NCBI GenBank assembly: GCA_028768545.1
Contig: CP054838.1
Location: 2,101,501 to 2,165,500 of the forward strand
Direction of reading: 5' to 3'
DNA length: 64,000 nt
Source: Desulfobacter sp.
Lineage (GTDB): Bacteria; Desulfobacterota; Desulfobacteria; Desulfobacterales; Desulfobacteraceae
The notes beneath the pieces are model-generated. The model worked only from the letters and a program-made list of their open reading frames with translations, did not search any database and had not been told where the DNA came from. The position numbers and the translations under genes were made by a program. This document shows, piece after piece, positions 42,365 through 51,883 of the stretch; the first letter of the stretch is position 1; the number at the start of each line of letters is the position of its first letter.

Positions 42365-44491
42365 ATGGACAAGCTGGATGCAATCTTTTCACCTGAAACC
42401 ATCGCTGTTGTCGGTGCCTCTACCCAGAAAGGAAAAGTCGGCCATGATATATTTGCCAATATCCTTTCGGGCGGATACCAGGGCACGCTTTATCCGGTCA
42501 ACCCCAAAGCCAAATCTGTTCTGAGTGTCAAATGTTATACCAGTATCGCCACCATTCCGGATCCCATAGATCTTGCCATGATCATTCTGCCCCCCAAAGC
42601 GGCATTGGGGTCGGTAAAAGAGTGTATTCAAAAGGGGGTGCGGGGGATTGTCATCGTTTCTGCCGGGTTTAAGGAAGTCGGTGGTGAGGGACTTGAAATC
42701 GAACTTCAGATCAAGGCCTTGTGTCACAAGGCCGGGGTCAGGCTTGTGGGACCCAATTGCCTTGGGGTGATCAACCCCTCGTCCAAGGTTTCCTTGAATG
42801 CCAGTTTTTCGGCAAGAATGCCGAAACCGGGCAATATTTCTTTTATCTCCCAGAGCGGGGCCCTTTGTACGGCCGTGCTGGATTATGCCGCAGACAAAGG
42901 GTTTGGGTTCTCAAAGTTTATTTCCATCGGCAACAAGGCAGACGTGGATGAATTGGATCTGCTCAGATATTATCACAATGATCCTGATACCGACGTGGTC
43001 ATGATTTATATGGAAGAGTTGTCAAGGCCTGCAGAAGAATTCATAGCAGAGGTCAGGGAGATGACTTCCGGCACCCATCCCACCCATGTGATTGCCATAA
43101 AGTCAGGGACCTCTGTTGCCGGGGCGGTTGCTGCGGCATCTCACACAGGGGCCTTGGCCGGTTCTGATGTGATGTATGACGGGCTCTTTAATATGGCCGG
43201 TATTTTAAGGTGCAAGAGCGTAAACCAGCTTTTTGATTATGCCCAGGCACTGGCGGCAAACAAATATCCTACCGGCGACCGTGTGGCCATTGTTACAAAC
43301 GCAGGCGGGCCTGGGATTATTGCCACGGACATGAGCGAACAGTCCGGGTTGCAGCTGGCTAAATTTTCTCCGGAAACCGTCAAAGAACTGAAAAAATACC
43401 TTCCGCCCACAGCCAATTTTCACAATCCAGTGGATGTGATCGGAGATGCGGCCAAGGACCGGTATGAAAACACCCTGGCAACGGTGTTGGGAGACCGGAA
43501 TGTGGATGCCGTGCTCATCATCCTCACTCCCCAGTCTATGACCGATGCCATTGGCACGGCCGAGTCCATTGTCAGTATTGCAAAAAATTCAATTAAGCCG
43601 ATTCTCTGCGCATTCATGGGGGTGGTGGATGTTTCTGACGGGGTCCGCCTGCTTCAGCAGCACCGGGTGCCGGTCTATCAGTTTCCTGAAAGTGCCGCAA
43701 GGTCGCTCGGGGCATTGAGACAGAGCGTTAAATGGTTGTTCAGACGGATTTTACCCCAGTATGAACTCTCCTATGACCGTGACAAGGCCCAAAAGATTAT
43801 TCAAGGATATATGGATGAGGGCCGGACTGTTTTAGGTGAGCTTGACGGCAATGAAATTTTAAAATGCTACGGGTTTAACACCATTCCCATGGCCCTAGCA
43901 AAAACAGCGGCAGAAGCCACAAAGATTGCAAAGGATATCGGATATCCTGTGGTCATGAAAATTGTCTCCCCCCAGATTCTGCACAAAAGTGATGCCGGCG
44001 GTGTCGAGGTCCGGATAGAGGACAAGGAGGGGGTTAAAACAACCTTTGAACGGATAATGAAAAATGCCCGGGCCTATGACTCGGATGCAGTGCTCGAAGG
44101 GGTGCTGGTTCAACGAATGGCACCCAAAGGCAAAGAGGTTATCCTTGGGGTGACCAAGGATCCCGTGTTCGGTCATGCCGTGATGTTCGGTCTGGGGGGT
44201 ATTTTTGTTGAGGTCTATAAAGATGTGGCATTCAGGCTTTCTCCCATGGGCAGAAATGTGGCCCGGCGCATGGTGAAAAGCATTAAGGGGTATCCTATTC
44301 TCAAAGGATTGAGAGGCGAAGCCCCCTCTGATATTGAGGCCATAGAAAAAAATATCGTATCCCTCAAAGCCATGGTCGATCACCATCCCATGATACGTGA
44401 GTTGGATATTAATCCTTTGTTTGTCCATGAGGATGGCAAGGGAACCACAGTGGCGGATATTATTATCCGTTTGGAAACGGATCAAGATTAA
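42365..44491 (+). CDS. acd: ADP-forming acetyl-CoA synthetase, alpha-beta fusion
   Basis: A 708-residue fused NDP-forming acyl-CoA synthetase. The alpha part has the CoA-binding N-domain (VVGASTQKGKVGHDIF), GPNCLGVINP and the phosphohistidine loop SHTGALAGSD (His near residue 260). The beta part is an ATP-grasp domain: GYPVVMKIVSPQILHKSDAGGVEV and RELDINPLFVHEDG. No GNAT acetyltransferase domain is attached, so it is a metabolic enzyme and not a Pat-type protein acetylase. It interconverts acetyl-CoA + ADP + Pi with acetate + CoA + ATP. Its place behind folD suggests a role in acetate metabolism with the acetyl-CoA pathway. Substrate range is inferred. Confidence 0.85.
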   Translation: MDKLDAIFSPETIAVVGASTQKGKVGHDIFANILSGGYQGTLYPVNPKAKSVLSVKCYTSIATIPDPIDLAMIILPPKAALGSVKECIQKGVRGIVIVSAGFKEVGGEGLEIELQIKALCHKAGVRLVGPNCLGVINPSSKVSLNASFSARMPKPGNISFISQSGALCTAVLDYAADKGFGFSKFISIGNKADVDELDLLRYYHNDPDTDVVMIYMEELSRPAEEFIAEVREMTSGTHPTHVIAIKSGTSVAGAVAAASHTGALAGSDVMYDGLFNMAGILRCKSVNQLFDYAQALAANKYPTGDRVAIVTNAGGPGIIATDMSEQSGLQLAKFSPETVKELKKYLPPTANFHNPVDVIGDAAKDRYENTLATVLGDRNVDAVLIILTPQSMTDAIGTAESIVSIAKNSIKPILCAFMGVVDVSDGVRLLQQHRVPVYQFPESAARSLGALRQSVKWLFRRILPQYELSYDRDKAQKIIQGYMDEGRTVLGELDGNEILKCYGFNTIPMALAKTAAEATKIAKDIGYPVVMKIVSPQILHKSDAGGVEVRIEDKEGVKTTFERIMKNARAYDSDAVLEGVLVQRMAPKGKEVILGVTKDPVFGHAVMFGLGGIFVEVYKDVAFRLSPMGRNVARRMVKSIKGYPILKGLRGEAPSDIEAIEKNIVSLKAMVDHHPMIRELDINPLFVHEDGKGTTVADIIIRLETDQD

Positions 44492-44528
44492 ATGGGGGCA
44501 ACCTCATCATGTTTTTAAGGAGAACAAT

Positions 44529-44840
44529 ATGGCTCAAGGAAATGGATTTGTAATGGAAAACGGAGAACCCGAGGAGGAGGGGGTAAGGGATGCCATGCCC
44601 AAGATTGATTTTTCAAGCTTTATTCTTTCTTTATATTCTTCAGGCCTTGTGCAGCTGGGCAAGGTAGAGGATCCTTCTTCAGGCAAAAAAGGGGTGAACC
44701 TGGACATGGCCCATCATACCATTGATATGATTGCCATGCTACAGGACAAAACAAAGGGCAATCTCTCTGAAGAGGAGGAAAGTCTTCTCAAGGCCCTGCT
44801 TTCAGAGATCCGAATGGCCTATGTTGAGGCCGCCGGTTGA
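44529..44840 (+). CDS. DUF1844 protein
   Basis: A 103-residue cytoplasmic protein with the DUF1844 pattern: IDFSSFILSLYSSGLVQLGK, NLDMAHHTIDMIAMLQDKTKGNL and LSEEEESLLKALLSEIRMAYVEA. Common in Desulfobacterota upstream of ispE; function unknown. ATG 44529 follows AAGGAG. Its stop codon overlaps the TTG start of ispE. Confidence 0.85.
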   Translation: MAQGNGFVMENGEPEEEGVRDAMPKIDFSSFILSLYSSGLVQLGKVEDPSSGKKGVNLDMAHHTIDMIAMLQDKTKGNLSEEEESLLKALLSEIRMAYVEAAG

Positions 44841-45730
44841 GCCTCTCCCTTATTTCTCCTGCAAAGATCAATCTTTTTTTGTATGTCCGGGACAAAAGAG
44901 ATGACGGGATGCATGAGTTGTACTCCCTTATGGCCTTGATTGACCTTTGTGATCAGATCAAAATTGAGTTTAAAGGATCCGGGATAAAGGTGGGCTGCGA
45001 TCATCCCAAGGTGCCTGCGGATCCTACCAACCTTGCGTGGCAAGCAGCCGATCTGTTCGTCGATCACCATATTCAAAAACTGGGGGCCCCCCCCTTTCAG
45101 GGGATCGATATTCAGATTGACAAAAAAATTCCTGTGGGGGGCGGTCTTGGCGGGGGCAGCTCTAATGCTGCAGCCATTTTGACTGGGTTGAACAAGATGG
45201 CGGGCCAGCCTTTTTTAAAGGCGGAATTAGAGAAGATGGCTCTGACCCTTGGGGCGGATGTTCCTTTTTTTATCCTGGGTGAGCCGGCCTTTGCTTCGGG
45301 TGTGGGGGAGCAATTGACCCCCTGCGGCAACCTGCCAAGATTTTGGGTGGTGGTCTGCAGTCCGGGGGTGTCGGCAAACACGGGAGATGTTTTTAAAAAA
45401 TTGGAATTTGGATTGACATTCACAAGCAATTATATTATGAATACTGGTTCGAATACGTTGGTATTCGAACCAGAGCTTGATGGAAGGGAAGAATTACACA
45501 ATGATTTGGAAGGCCCGGCCTGCAAATTATACCCTGAAATCAGCTCAACCAAAGAAGAGATGGCGTTGTTGCTGCAAAGAAATGTATACATGTCTGGAAG
45601 CGGCTCATCTCTTTTTGCTCTTTATTCGGACCATGCCGAGGCTAATCACGGTTTCCGGCGGATTGCCAAGGCATGGGAGGGGAAAAACCGGCAGGTTTTT
45701 CTTTCGCGGATAGGAGAGTACGGGCTATGA
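44837..45730 (+). CDS. ispE: 4-diphosphocytidyl-2-C-methyl-D-erythritol kinase
   Basis: A 297-residue GHMP kinase of the MEP isoprenoid pathway. N-terminal [22 protein letters not shown] and the phosphate loop [17 protein letters not shown] (near residue 95) are diagnostic; GADVPFFI and [12 protein letters not shown] complete the GHMP motifs. Start is TTG 44837, whose TTGA overlaps the TGA stop of the DUF1844 gene, so translation is coupled; no ATG or GTG fits upstream of the conserved SPAKIN. A tRNA gene follows 11 bases after the stop. Confidence 0.93.
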   Translation: MSLSLISPAKINLFLYVRDKRDDGMHELYSLMALIDLCDQIKIEFKGSGIKVGCDHPKVPADPTNLAWQAADLFVDHHIQKLGAPPFQGIDIQIDKKIPVGGGLGGGSSNAAAILTGLNKMAGQPFLKAELEKMALTLGADVPFFILGEPAFASGVGEQLTPCGNLPRFWVVVCSPGVSANTGDVFKKLEFGLTFTSNYIMNTGSNTLVFEPELDGREELHNDLEGPACKLYPEISSTKEEMALLLQRNVYMSGSGSSLFALYSDHAEANHGFRRIAKAWEGKNRQVFLSRIGEYGL

Positions 45731-45741
45731 GTTTAATGTAC

Positions 45742-45816
45742 TGGGGCGTCGTCAAGCGGTAAGACACAGGGTTTTGATCCCTGCATTCAGAGGTTCGAAT
45801 CCTCTCGCCCCAGCCA
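45742..45816 (+). tRNA. tRNA-Gln (anticodon TTG)
   Basis: A 75-base cloverleaf: acceptor arms TGGGGCG and CGCCCCA pair fully, the anticodon loop reads TTTTGAT with TTG at the anticodon, the T-arm contains GGTTCGAATCC, and the CCA end is encoded. It lies between ispE and prs and may be processed from their common transcript. Confidence 0.95.
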
Positions 45817-45845
45817 AACTTAATATAAAAGAAAAGAGATTTACT

Positions 45846-46784
45846 ATGAATGGCTTGTCAATTTTTGCGGGGAATTCCAATTCCGTACTTGCGGACAGGA
45901 TTTCAGAATACCTTGCAAAACCCTTGGGAAGATTGAAAGTCAACCGGTTTAGTGATGGGGAAACCCAGGTTGAAATTCATGAAAATGTCCGGAAACAGGA
46001 AATCTTCGTGATCCAGTCCACCTGTCAGCCGGTCAATGATAACCTGGTCGAATTGCTTTTGCTGATCGATGCCTTTAAACGCTCCTCAGCCAATCGGGTG
46101 ACGGCTGTAATTCCGTATTTCGGATATGCCCGCCAGGACAAAAAAGTATCTCCAAGGGTGCCGATCAGTGCCAAGCTGGTTGCAGATCTTCTGGATGCCA
46201 CCGGTGTTGACAGGGTCATTACCATGGATCTCCATGCCGGTCAGATTCAGGGCTTTTTTAACGTGCCTGTGGATAATCTTTATGCTGCTCCCATTATCAT
46301 TGATGATATCAAAACCCGGTTTTCAGATGATCTGGTGCTGGTTTCGCCTGATGCGGGCGGTGTGGAACGGGCCCGTGCCTATGCTAAACGGCTTCATGCC
46401 GGACTTGCCATTGTGGATAAGCGTCGCAGTGCTCCCAACCAGGCAAAGGCCATGGCCATTATCGGGGATGTTAAAGACAAAACCGCCATTGTTATTGATG
46501 ACATGGTGGATACTGCCGGGACATTAACGGAAGCGGCAGGGGTTATCCGGGAAAAAGGTGCCAAAGAGGTCCATGCATATTGTACCCATCCGGTGCTTTC
46601 AGGGCCTGCCATTGAAAGAATCAATGATTCGTCTTTGAATTCTCTTGTTGCAACAGATACCATTCCCTTATCAGAGGAAGCCATTGCCTGTGACAAGATT
46701 AAAACGCTGTCCATTGCCAAACTTGTGGGTGAGGCGATCATGCGCAGTTACAGGGGTGATTCTGTAAATTCTCTATTTGTTTAA
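45846..46784 (+). CDS. prs: Ribose-phosphate pyrophosphokinase (intact copy)
   Basis: A 312-residue PRPP synthetase. [72 protein letters not shown] and [19 protein letters not shown] (PRPP loop) match class I enzymes. Start at ATG 45846, 30 bases after the tRNA. Followed by rplY, pth and carD, the usual bacterial order. It differs clearly from the prs copy at 22179 and is probably the housekeeping one. Confidence 0.95.
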   Translation: MNGLSIFAGNSNSVLADRISEYLAKPLGRLKVNRFSDGETQVEIHENVRKQEIFVIQSTCQPVNDNLVELLLLIDAFKRSSANRVTAVIPYFGYARQDKKVSPRVPISAKLVADLLDATGVDRVITMDLHAGQIQGFFNVPVDNLYAAPIIIDDIKTRFSDDLVLVSPDAGGVERARAYAKRLHAGLAIVDKRRSAPNQAKAMAIIGDVKDKTAIVIDDMVDTAGTLTEAAGVIREKGAKEVHAYCTHPVLSGPAIERINDSSLNSLVATDTIPLSEEAIACDKIKTLSIAKLVGEAIMRSYRGDSVNSLFV

Positions 46785-46836
46785 AAATATATTTTAGTTA
46801 TTCTGTCCAATCCGGGCAGGTACGGAGGGTAAAACA

Positions 46837-47472
46837 TTGGAATTAATTGAATTAAATGCAAAAACAAGAGAAACCAAGGGAAAGGGCGCAGCCAGAAAAA
46901 TGAGAGCTGATAATGCCATTCCTGCCATCGTTTACGGTGCCAAAACAGAGCCTTTGAAATTGTCCGTTGATACGTCTGTTTTTGATAAAATAATCAGGGA
47001 CAATGGTACGACCGGTCTGTTCTTTAATTTGAACATTGAAGGCGGCCAGGAGAAAATGGTTATGCTCAAACAGCTTCAGATGGATGCATTCGGGCTTAAG
47101 TACCTGCATGTGGATTTTCATGAAATTGATATGGATGCCAAGGTCTCTGTCTCCATTCCCGTTGAGACAACAGGGGAATGCGCAGGTGTTAAAGAGGGCG
47201 GGATGCTCCAGATTATCCGTCGTGAACTTGATATTCTGTGTAAACCCAAAGATACGCCGGAAAGTATTGTTTTGGATATTGCAGAGCTTGCCATTGGTGA
47301 CGCCATCCATGTTGAAGACATTGATCTGGGTGCATCCATTGAGATTCCCCATGAGGTGAATTTCACTGTCCTGACCGTGGTTCCGCCCACAGCAGATACC
47401 TCTGATGTTGAAGAAGAAGATGAGGATCTGGCTGAAGAAGGAGAGGCCGTAGCAGAGCCTGCAGCTGAATAA
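46837..47472 (+). CDS. rplY: Ribosomal protein bL25 (general stress protein Ctc type)
   Basis: A 211-residue, two-domain bL25 that binds 5S rRNA. LNAKTRETKGKGAARKMRA and IPAIVYGAK form the N-domain; HVDFHEIDMDAKVSVSIPVE starts the TL5/Ctc C-domain; an acidic tail (VEEEDEDLAEEGEAVAEP) ends the protein, as is common. The start is TTG 46837, with CGGAGGG seven bases upstream. Confidence 0.93.
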   Translation: MELIELNAKTRETKGKGAARKMRADNAIPAIVYGAKTEPLKLSVDTSVFDKIIRDNGTTGLFFNLNIEGGQEKMVMLKQLQMDAFGLKYLHVDFHEIDMDAKVSVSIPVETTGECAGVKEGGMLQIIRRELDILCKPKDTPESIVLDIAELAIGDAIHVEDIDLGASIEIPHEVNFTVLTVVPPTADTSDVEEEDEDLAEEGEAVAEPAAE

Positions 47473-47493
47473 TCCTTTATTGTTCCTGGCATC

Positions 47494-48075
47494 ATGTCTG
47501 ATTCAACTTATACTTTGGTGGCGGGTCTGGGAAATCCTGGTAAGGAATATTCCCAGACCCGTCATAATATCGGGTTTCTGGTAATTGATGCCCTGGCCTC
47601 AAAGATCGGCCGGGATTTGAACAAGAACCGTTTTGATGCCGCCTATGTTAAGGCCCGGGTGAAAAACCGGGACACCTTCCTTGTAAAGCCGCTCTCTTAT
47701 ATGAATCGAAGCGGTATCCCCCTGCAAAAACTTGCTGCCTATTTTAAAATTGATATGGGGGATATTATCGTGATCCATGATGATATGGATCTTGCCTTTG
47801 GTCAGATCAAGATCGTTCAGGGCAGGGGACATGGCGGACACAATGGAATCCGGTCCATAATTGAGGCCTTTGGGCGCAGGGAATGCATCCGGATTCGTGT
47901 GGGGGTGGGTCACCCGGGGTCTGGCAGGGCGGTTACCGGCCATGTCCTGGGTAAGTTTTCCCATGAAGAACAATCCGGGTTGGATGAGTTGATTCAAACG
48001 GCTTCTGACGCCTGTCTGACCATCCTGGAATCCGGGGTGACCAAAGCCATGAACTCTGTCAATTCCCGCCGATAA
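47494..48075 (+). CDS. pth: Peptidyl-tRNA hydrolase
   Basis: A 193-residue enzyme recycling peptidyl-tRNA. GLGNPGKEYSQTRHNIGF (Asn and His of the active site), VKPLSYMNRSGIPL and VIHDDMDLAFGQIK with GRGHGGHNGIRSI are the diagnostic blocks. It follows rplY by 21 bases. An ISL3 element is inserted 105 bases after its stop. Confidence 0.96.
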   Translation: MSDSTYTLVAGLGNPGKEYSQTRHNIGFLVIDALASKIGRDLNKNRFDAAYVKARVKNRDTFLVKPLSYMNRSGIPLQKLAAYFKIDMGDIIVIHDDMDLAFGQIKIVQGRGHGGHNGIRSIIEAFGRRECIRIRVGVGHPGSGRAVTGHVLGKFSHEEQSGLDELIQTASDACLTILESGVTKAMNSVNSRR

Positions 48076-48180
48076 TCTATGTTCCCCGCCTGAGCCGTTT
48101 TCATCACTTTTTTTAAAGGTGCCTTTTAAAAATATCATTTTTAATGACGAGCAGATTCAACGCTCAATGTTAAAACATTT

Positions 48181-49546
48181 GGTTCATCCGATTAATGCGT
48201 ACCTTTTATTGTGAAGGTCCAAAAGTTTCAACCTGAAAAACTCCGAATCCCTGTATCCATAAGCTTTCCGTTTCATGGTTTTTATCTTGTTATTTGTCCC
48301 TTCTAAAGGACCTGTAGATATCCTGTAATCATAGTATGAAAGGATTCTTTGCCTGTGCACAGCCAAGGTCTTGGCAAATTTCATCAACATTGGAATTTTG
48401 GAAATATTGGCCAGATTGATCCAATTGCTGACTATCTTTTCAGCTGTTTCTTTTTTCTTTTGATTCCATATTTGCCTGAGTTCCTCTTTCATGTAGTAGA
48501 CTACCAATAGCGGCTGATTTATTTTCAATGCTTCTTCTAACCGTTGGGCCTCCTTCTTGTCATCACTGAGGTTTTCGGGATTTTTTAACAAAAGCCACCG
48601 GACTCCCTTCAGAAGTTTTTGTTGCCCGGTATTGGCAAGAAGGTTGTAGAGCTTTCGCCTGAAATCCGACAGTTTCTCATTGAACAATTTAACAACATGA
48701 AATCTGTCAAAGACAATTGCTGAACCAGAAAGATTTTCAATAACAGCACTCAAGTATGCCGGGGACATATCGATGCTGACGGCTTTGATTTTTGCTTTCG
48801 ATATTTTCACTTTTGTCCAAAAAGATTTCAAAGCTTCACCACCTTTTCCTTCTCCCACGTGCAGAATTCTACCGGATTCCAGATCCATCACGATGGTCAA
48901 GTATTTATGCCCTTTCCCTATGGAAATTTCATCTATGGCAATCTGCCGGACTTTCTCAAGGGGGATATTTCGATAACGCCTCAGCAGGTCTTCTTTCTGG
49001 ATCTGCTTTATCGTATCCCAGCTGATCCTTAAATGGATGGCAATATCTTTGATTGTCATGAACTGAGACAACTCCAAGACATACCGTTCAAAAGCCCGGG
49101 TATAGCTTTTCCCCTCCTGGGCAAAGGATAGTTTGATTTGCCGGACAAATTGACAGAACGAACACCAAATTCTCTGGATAGCCGTCCTGAGAATCACGGG
49201 TTTTGAACCTACCGGTATTGTTCTGAGATCTCTTGTCACAATCCCTTTCCTGGTGACGGACCTGGAATTACATTCCGGGCATTTTACCGCCTCCGGTTTT
49301 GGTATGAGTTCAAAAGTGATTATTCCACCGATGAAACGTGTTGTTTTATAAAAGTAGTCACGAAGGCCAAAGGCATGGTATATGAAGCTTGTGGACATTA
49401 ATTCATTCTCCGATTTTGTGCGAATAACACAAAAAAATTAGAACATGATCATGTTCACACCATCATTTCAAGCATAAAAATCCTTACTGTGTTATTGCCT
49501 TCCCAGTGATGTTTCTCAGTCCAGGTACGCGATTTTCTGATGAACC
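48181..49546 (-). mobile_element. Intact ISL3-family insertion sequence, 1366 bp
   Basis: Imperfect terminal inverted repeats (24 bp, 19 matching) start with GGTTCATC and end with GCGTACCT in the inward direction. A perfect 8-bp direct repeat AAACATTT flanks the element at 48173-48180 and 49547-49554, the family's usual target duplication. Transposase frame is intact. It splits the pth-carD spacer without touching either gene. Confidence 0.92.
48184..49398 (-). CDS. ISL3-family transposase
   Basis: A 404-residue transposase. The N-terminal zinc finger is VKCPECNSRSVTRKG with IWCSFCQF; an HTH follows (MTIKDIAIHLRISWDTIKQI). The DDE domain shows AIDEISIGKGHKYLTIVMD, AVSIDMSPAYLSAV and the late GPLEGTNNKIKTMKRKAYGYR glutamate region. 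The TGA stop sits inside the terminal repeat. No frame break. Confidence 0.93.
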   Translation of the reverse strand: MSTSFIYHAFGLRDYFYKTTRFIGGIITFELIPKPEAVKCPECNSRSVTRKGIVTRDLRTIPVGSKPVILRTAIQRIWCSFCQFVRQIKLSFAQEGKSYTRAFERYVLELSQFMTIKDIAIHLRISWDTIKQIQKEDLLRRYRNIPLEKVRQIAIDEISIGKGHKYLTIVMDLESGRILHVGEGKGGEALKSFWTKVKISKAKIKAVSIDMSPAYLSAVIENLSGSAIVFDRFHVVKLFNEKLSDFRRKLYNLLANTGQQKLLKGVRWLLLKNPENLSDDKKEAQRLEEALKINQPLLVVYYMKEELRQIWNQKKKETAEKIVSNWINLANISKIPMLMKFAKTLAVHRQRILSYYDYRISTGPLEGTNNKIKTMKRKAYGYRDSEFFRLKLLDLHNKRYALIG

Positions 49547-49744
49547 AAACATTTGTTTTGAATTCAGTTGGTTTTGGTTTTTTTGTCAATTTTTGTCTCG
49601 TATTCAGCCGTCCTTTTCGTTTGTCAGGTAAAAACCTTGTTTAACAATGCTATCCAGGATTATTTTGTTGACAATATTGTTAAAATATGGTTTTCTGCCT
49701 GAGAATGGGCAATTTGTTTTCACATTAATTAAGGCGGGCTATCA

Positions 49745-50281
49745 ATGGGTGAAGAATCCGGAAATACTGCGGCTAAGGCAAAAGAGAATTCAACCAAAAA
49801 AGAGTTTGCAAAGGGTGATCTTGCAGTCTATCCTGCACACGGTGTCGGCTATATCGAGTCCATCGAAAGCAAGGAAATTAACGGCGACACCATGAATTTT
49901 TACATGATGAAGATTGTGGAAAACGGAATGGTGATTATGATTCCCACCTCCAATGTGGAATCTGTCGGGTTGCGGGAGGTTATTCCGGAAACTGAAGTGG
50001 CTCAAGTCTACAAGGTAATGCAGGAAAAAGGTCAAAGCAGTGACAACCAGACCTGGAACCGCCGGTACAGAGAATACATGGATAAAATCAAGACCGGTTC
50101 CATCTATGATGTGGCCGAGGTCTTTCGGGATCTTTTTCAGCTAAAGCTTGAAAAGGATCTTTCTTTTGGTGAGAGAAAACTTTTGGATACCGCCCAGAAC
50201 CTTTTGGTGCAGGAACTTTCCATGGCCAAGGATATTGATGAAAAAGCCATGATGGAAGAAATTGAAAATCTGTTTACCTGA
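49745..50281 (+). CDS. carD: CarD/CdnL-family transcription factor
   Basis: A 178-residue protein. KGDLAVYPAHGVGYIESIESKEING is the RNA polymerase-interacting (Tudor-like) domain and the helical C-domain (WNRRYREYMDKIKTGS, LEKDLSFGERKLLDTAQNLLVQEL) contacts DNA at the -10 edge. CarD stabilises open complexes at rRNA and other promoters. About 200 bases separate it from the ISL3 element. A strong terminator follows. Confidence 0.93.
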   Translation: MGEESGNTAAKAKENSTKKEFAKGDLAVYPAHGVGYIESIESKEINGDTMNFYMMKIVENGMVIMIPTSNVESVGLREVIPETEVAQVYKVMQEKGQSSDNQTWNRRYREYMDKIKTGSIYDVAEVFRDLFQLKLEKDLSFGERKLLDTAQNLLVQELSMAKDIDEKAMMEEIENLFT

Positions 50282-50306
50282 TCGGTATTTCCCAGATTAA
50301 ATCCTC

Positions 50307-50337
50307 ACCGGCAGGCCGCCAGCCTGCCGGTTTTTTT
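50307..50337 (+). terminator. Intrinsic terminator after carD
   Basis: Perfect 10-bp stem ACCGGCAGGC/GCCTGCCGGT with loop CGCCA and seven T residues. Confidence 0.92.
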
Positions 50338-50343
50338 ATTCAC

Positions 50344-51276
50344 ATGAATCTATTATTTAGCATCTCAACTTCCAAGGTTGGGCTCCGTCTCGACCAGGTG
50401 GTCGCCCTTTCCCATGAGACCCTGTCCAGGGGCAGGGCGTCGGATTTGATCTGTCAAAAAATGATCCTGGTGAACGGGGCGACCAAACGACCCGGATACA
50501 GGGTGAAAAAAGGGGACAAGGTTTCAGGCCGGATTCTCATTCATGAACCGCCGACCCTTCCAGCACCTGAAAAAATGGCGCTTTCCATCCTCCATGAAGA
50601 CGACTATATTCTGGTGGTGGATAAACCCCCGGGACAGGTGGTGCATCCAGGGCCCGGTCACCTCACAGGTACCCTGGTCAACGGCCTTCTGGCCCATGAT
50701 TCTGTGTTTTCAAACCCTGGCTGGGACCCTTTGCGCCCGGGAATTGTTCACCGGCTGGATATGGATACCTCGGGCCTGATTCTGGTTGCAAAAACAATCA
50801 AAAGCCATGAATTTCTTCAAAAAGAGTTTAAACAGCGCAGGGTGATCAAAGAATATCTTGCTCTGGTTCAGGGAAAAGATATTCCAGACCAAGGCGATAT
50901 CCTGCTTCCCATTGGCCGCCATCCCAAAAAACGCAAACTCATGGCCGTGGTGCCTGAAACCGGAAAGTACGCCCGAACCGGGTTCCGGGTGAAAGAACGG
51001 TTCAAAGAGGCGACTCTGGCGGCAATCCGCCTGTATACCGGGCGTACCCATCAGATCCGGGTTCATTTTTATGCCTCGGGCATGCCTTTGCTCGGGGATC
51101 GGGTATATCAAAACCGCCGTCACCGTAAGGGATCAATGCTTGCCCCAAGACAGATGCTTCACTCCTGGCGTCTGGGGTTCAGGCATCCTTTTTCAGGCAG
51201 AAAAATGGCCTTTGAAGCCTCCCTGCCTGAAGATTTTGAACAATGTTTGGCTGTTTTGGCCAGTTCAACCTCCTAA
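50344..51276 (+). CDS. rluD: RluD-type 23S rRNA pseudouridine synthase
   Basis: A 310-residue protein with an N-terminal S4 RNA-binding domain (SRGRASDLICQKMILVNGATKRPGYRVKKGD) and a PsuA catalytic domain: VVDKPPGQVVHPGPGHL, RPGIVHRLDMDTSGLILVAK (catalytic Asp in HRLDMDTSG) and GRTHQIRVHF. Members modify U1911/1915/1917 of 23S rRNA; the exact site is inferred. It starts 6 bases beyond the carD terminator. Confidence 0.9.
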   Translation: MNLLFSISTSKVGLRLDQVVALSHETLSRGRASDLICQKMILVNGATKRPGYRVKKGDKVSGRILIHEPPTLPAPEKMALSILHEDDYILVVDKPPGQVVHPGPGHLTGTLVNGLLAHDSVFSNPGWDPLRPGIVHRLDMDTSGLILVAKTIKSHEFLQKEFKQRRVIKEYLALVQGKDIPDQGDILLPIGRHPKKRKLMAVVPETGKYARTGFRVKERFKEATLAAIRLYTGRTHQIRVHFYASGMPLLGDRVYQNRRHRKGSMLAPRQMLHSWRLGFRHPFSGRKMAFEASLPEDFEQCLAVLASSTS

Positions 51277-51288
51277 TCCAAAGTGTGT

Positions 51289-51732
51289 ATGATGTCCAAT
51301 TATCCCAGGATGCATTCTGCCGAACATCTGCTGAACCAGGCCATGGTCCGGCTTTTTAATTGTAGCCGGTGTTTTTCCGCCCATATCAATTCCAAAAAAT
51401 CAAAATGCGACTATCATTTTGAAAGACCTCTCACGGCTCAAGAAATTCAAAGGGTTCAGGATGAGGTGAATCAGGCCATTCAAGCGGATTATCCTGTGGG
51501 GTTTGAAATCATGTCAAGCCAGGAGGCCCAAAAGCAGTTTAACATTGAACGGGTACCCGGCCAGGCAAAACTGAGCCAATTTAGAATTGTGCGCATGGGC
51601 GATTATGATGCCTGTCCCTGTATTGGCGACCATGTCAGTTCAACAGGGCAGATCGGAGCGTTTAAAATTACAACCGCAGGATTTGAGGCCGGGGTGGTCC
51701 GCATCCGTTTTAAGCTGGGTTGTCCCGGTTGA
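51289..51732 (+). CDS. AlaX-like alanyl-tRNA editing-domain protein
   Basis: A 147-residue protein with the two metal-binding segments of the AlaRS second additional domain: MHSAEHLLNQAMVRLF (H-x3-H) and DACPCIGDHVSSTGQIG (C-x3-H type). Free-standing domains of this kind hydrolyse Ser- or Gly-tRNA-Ala. It starts 12 bases after rluD; ATG 51289 is preferred over GTG 51283 but there is no good ribosome site for either. Note the CPCIGDH reading in place of the more usual CGGTH. Confidence 0.75.
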   Translation: MMSNYPRMHSAEHLLNQAMVRLFNCSRCFSAHINSKKSKCDYHFERPLTAQEIQRVQDEVNQAIQADYPVGFEIMSSQEAQKQFNIERVPGQAKLSQFRIVRMGDYDACPCIGDHVSSTGQIGAFKITTAGFEAGVVRIRFKLGCPG

Positions 51733-51883
51733 ACCTTTTTTATCGGTCTAAAAGGGGGGTAAACAAGGCTGGATCCTTTTGGACATGAAACAGGCCGGGA
51801 ATTGGATCTTTCAATTTTACACAAAGAGCAGGCCAATGCAGTCTGCAAAGGCTCGCGCTTTGGTTGAGCGTTTAAAAAAAGGT

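Noticed and set aside
39328..44491. metF (methylene-THF reductase) among the C1 genes
   Set aside because: No protein with MetF motifs is present; this step of the pathway must be encoded elsewhere.
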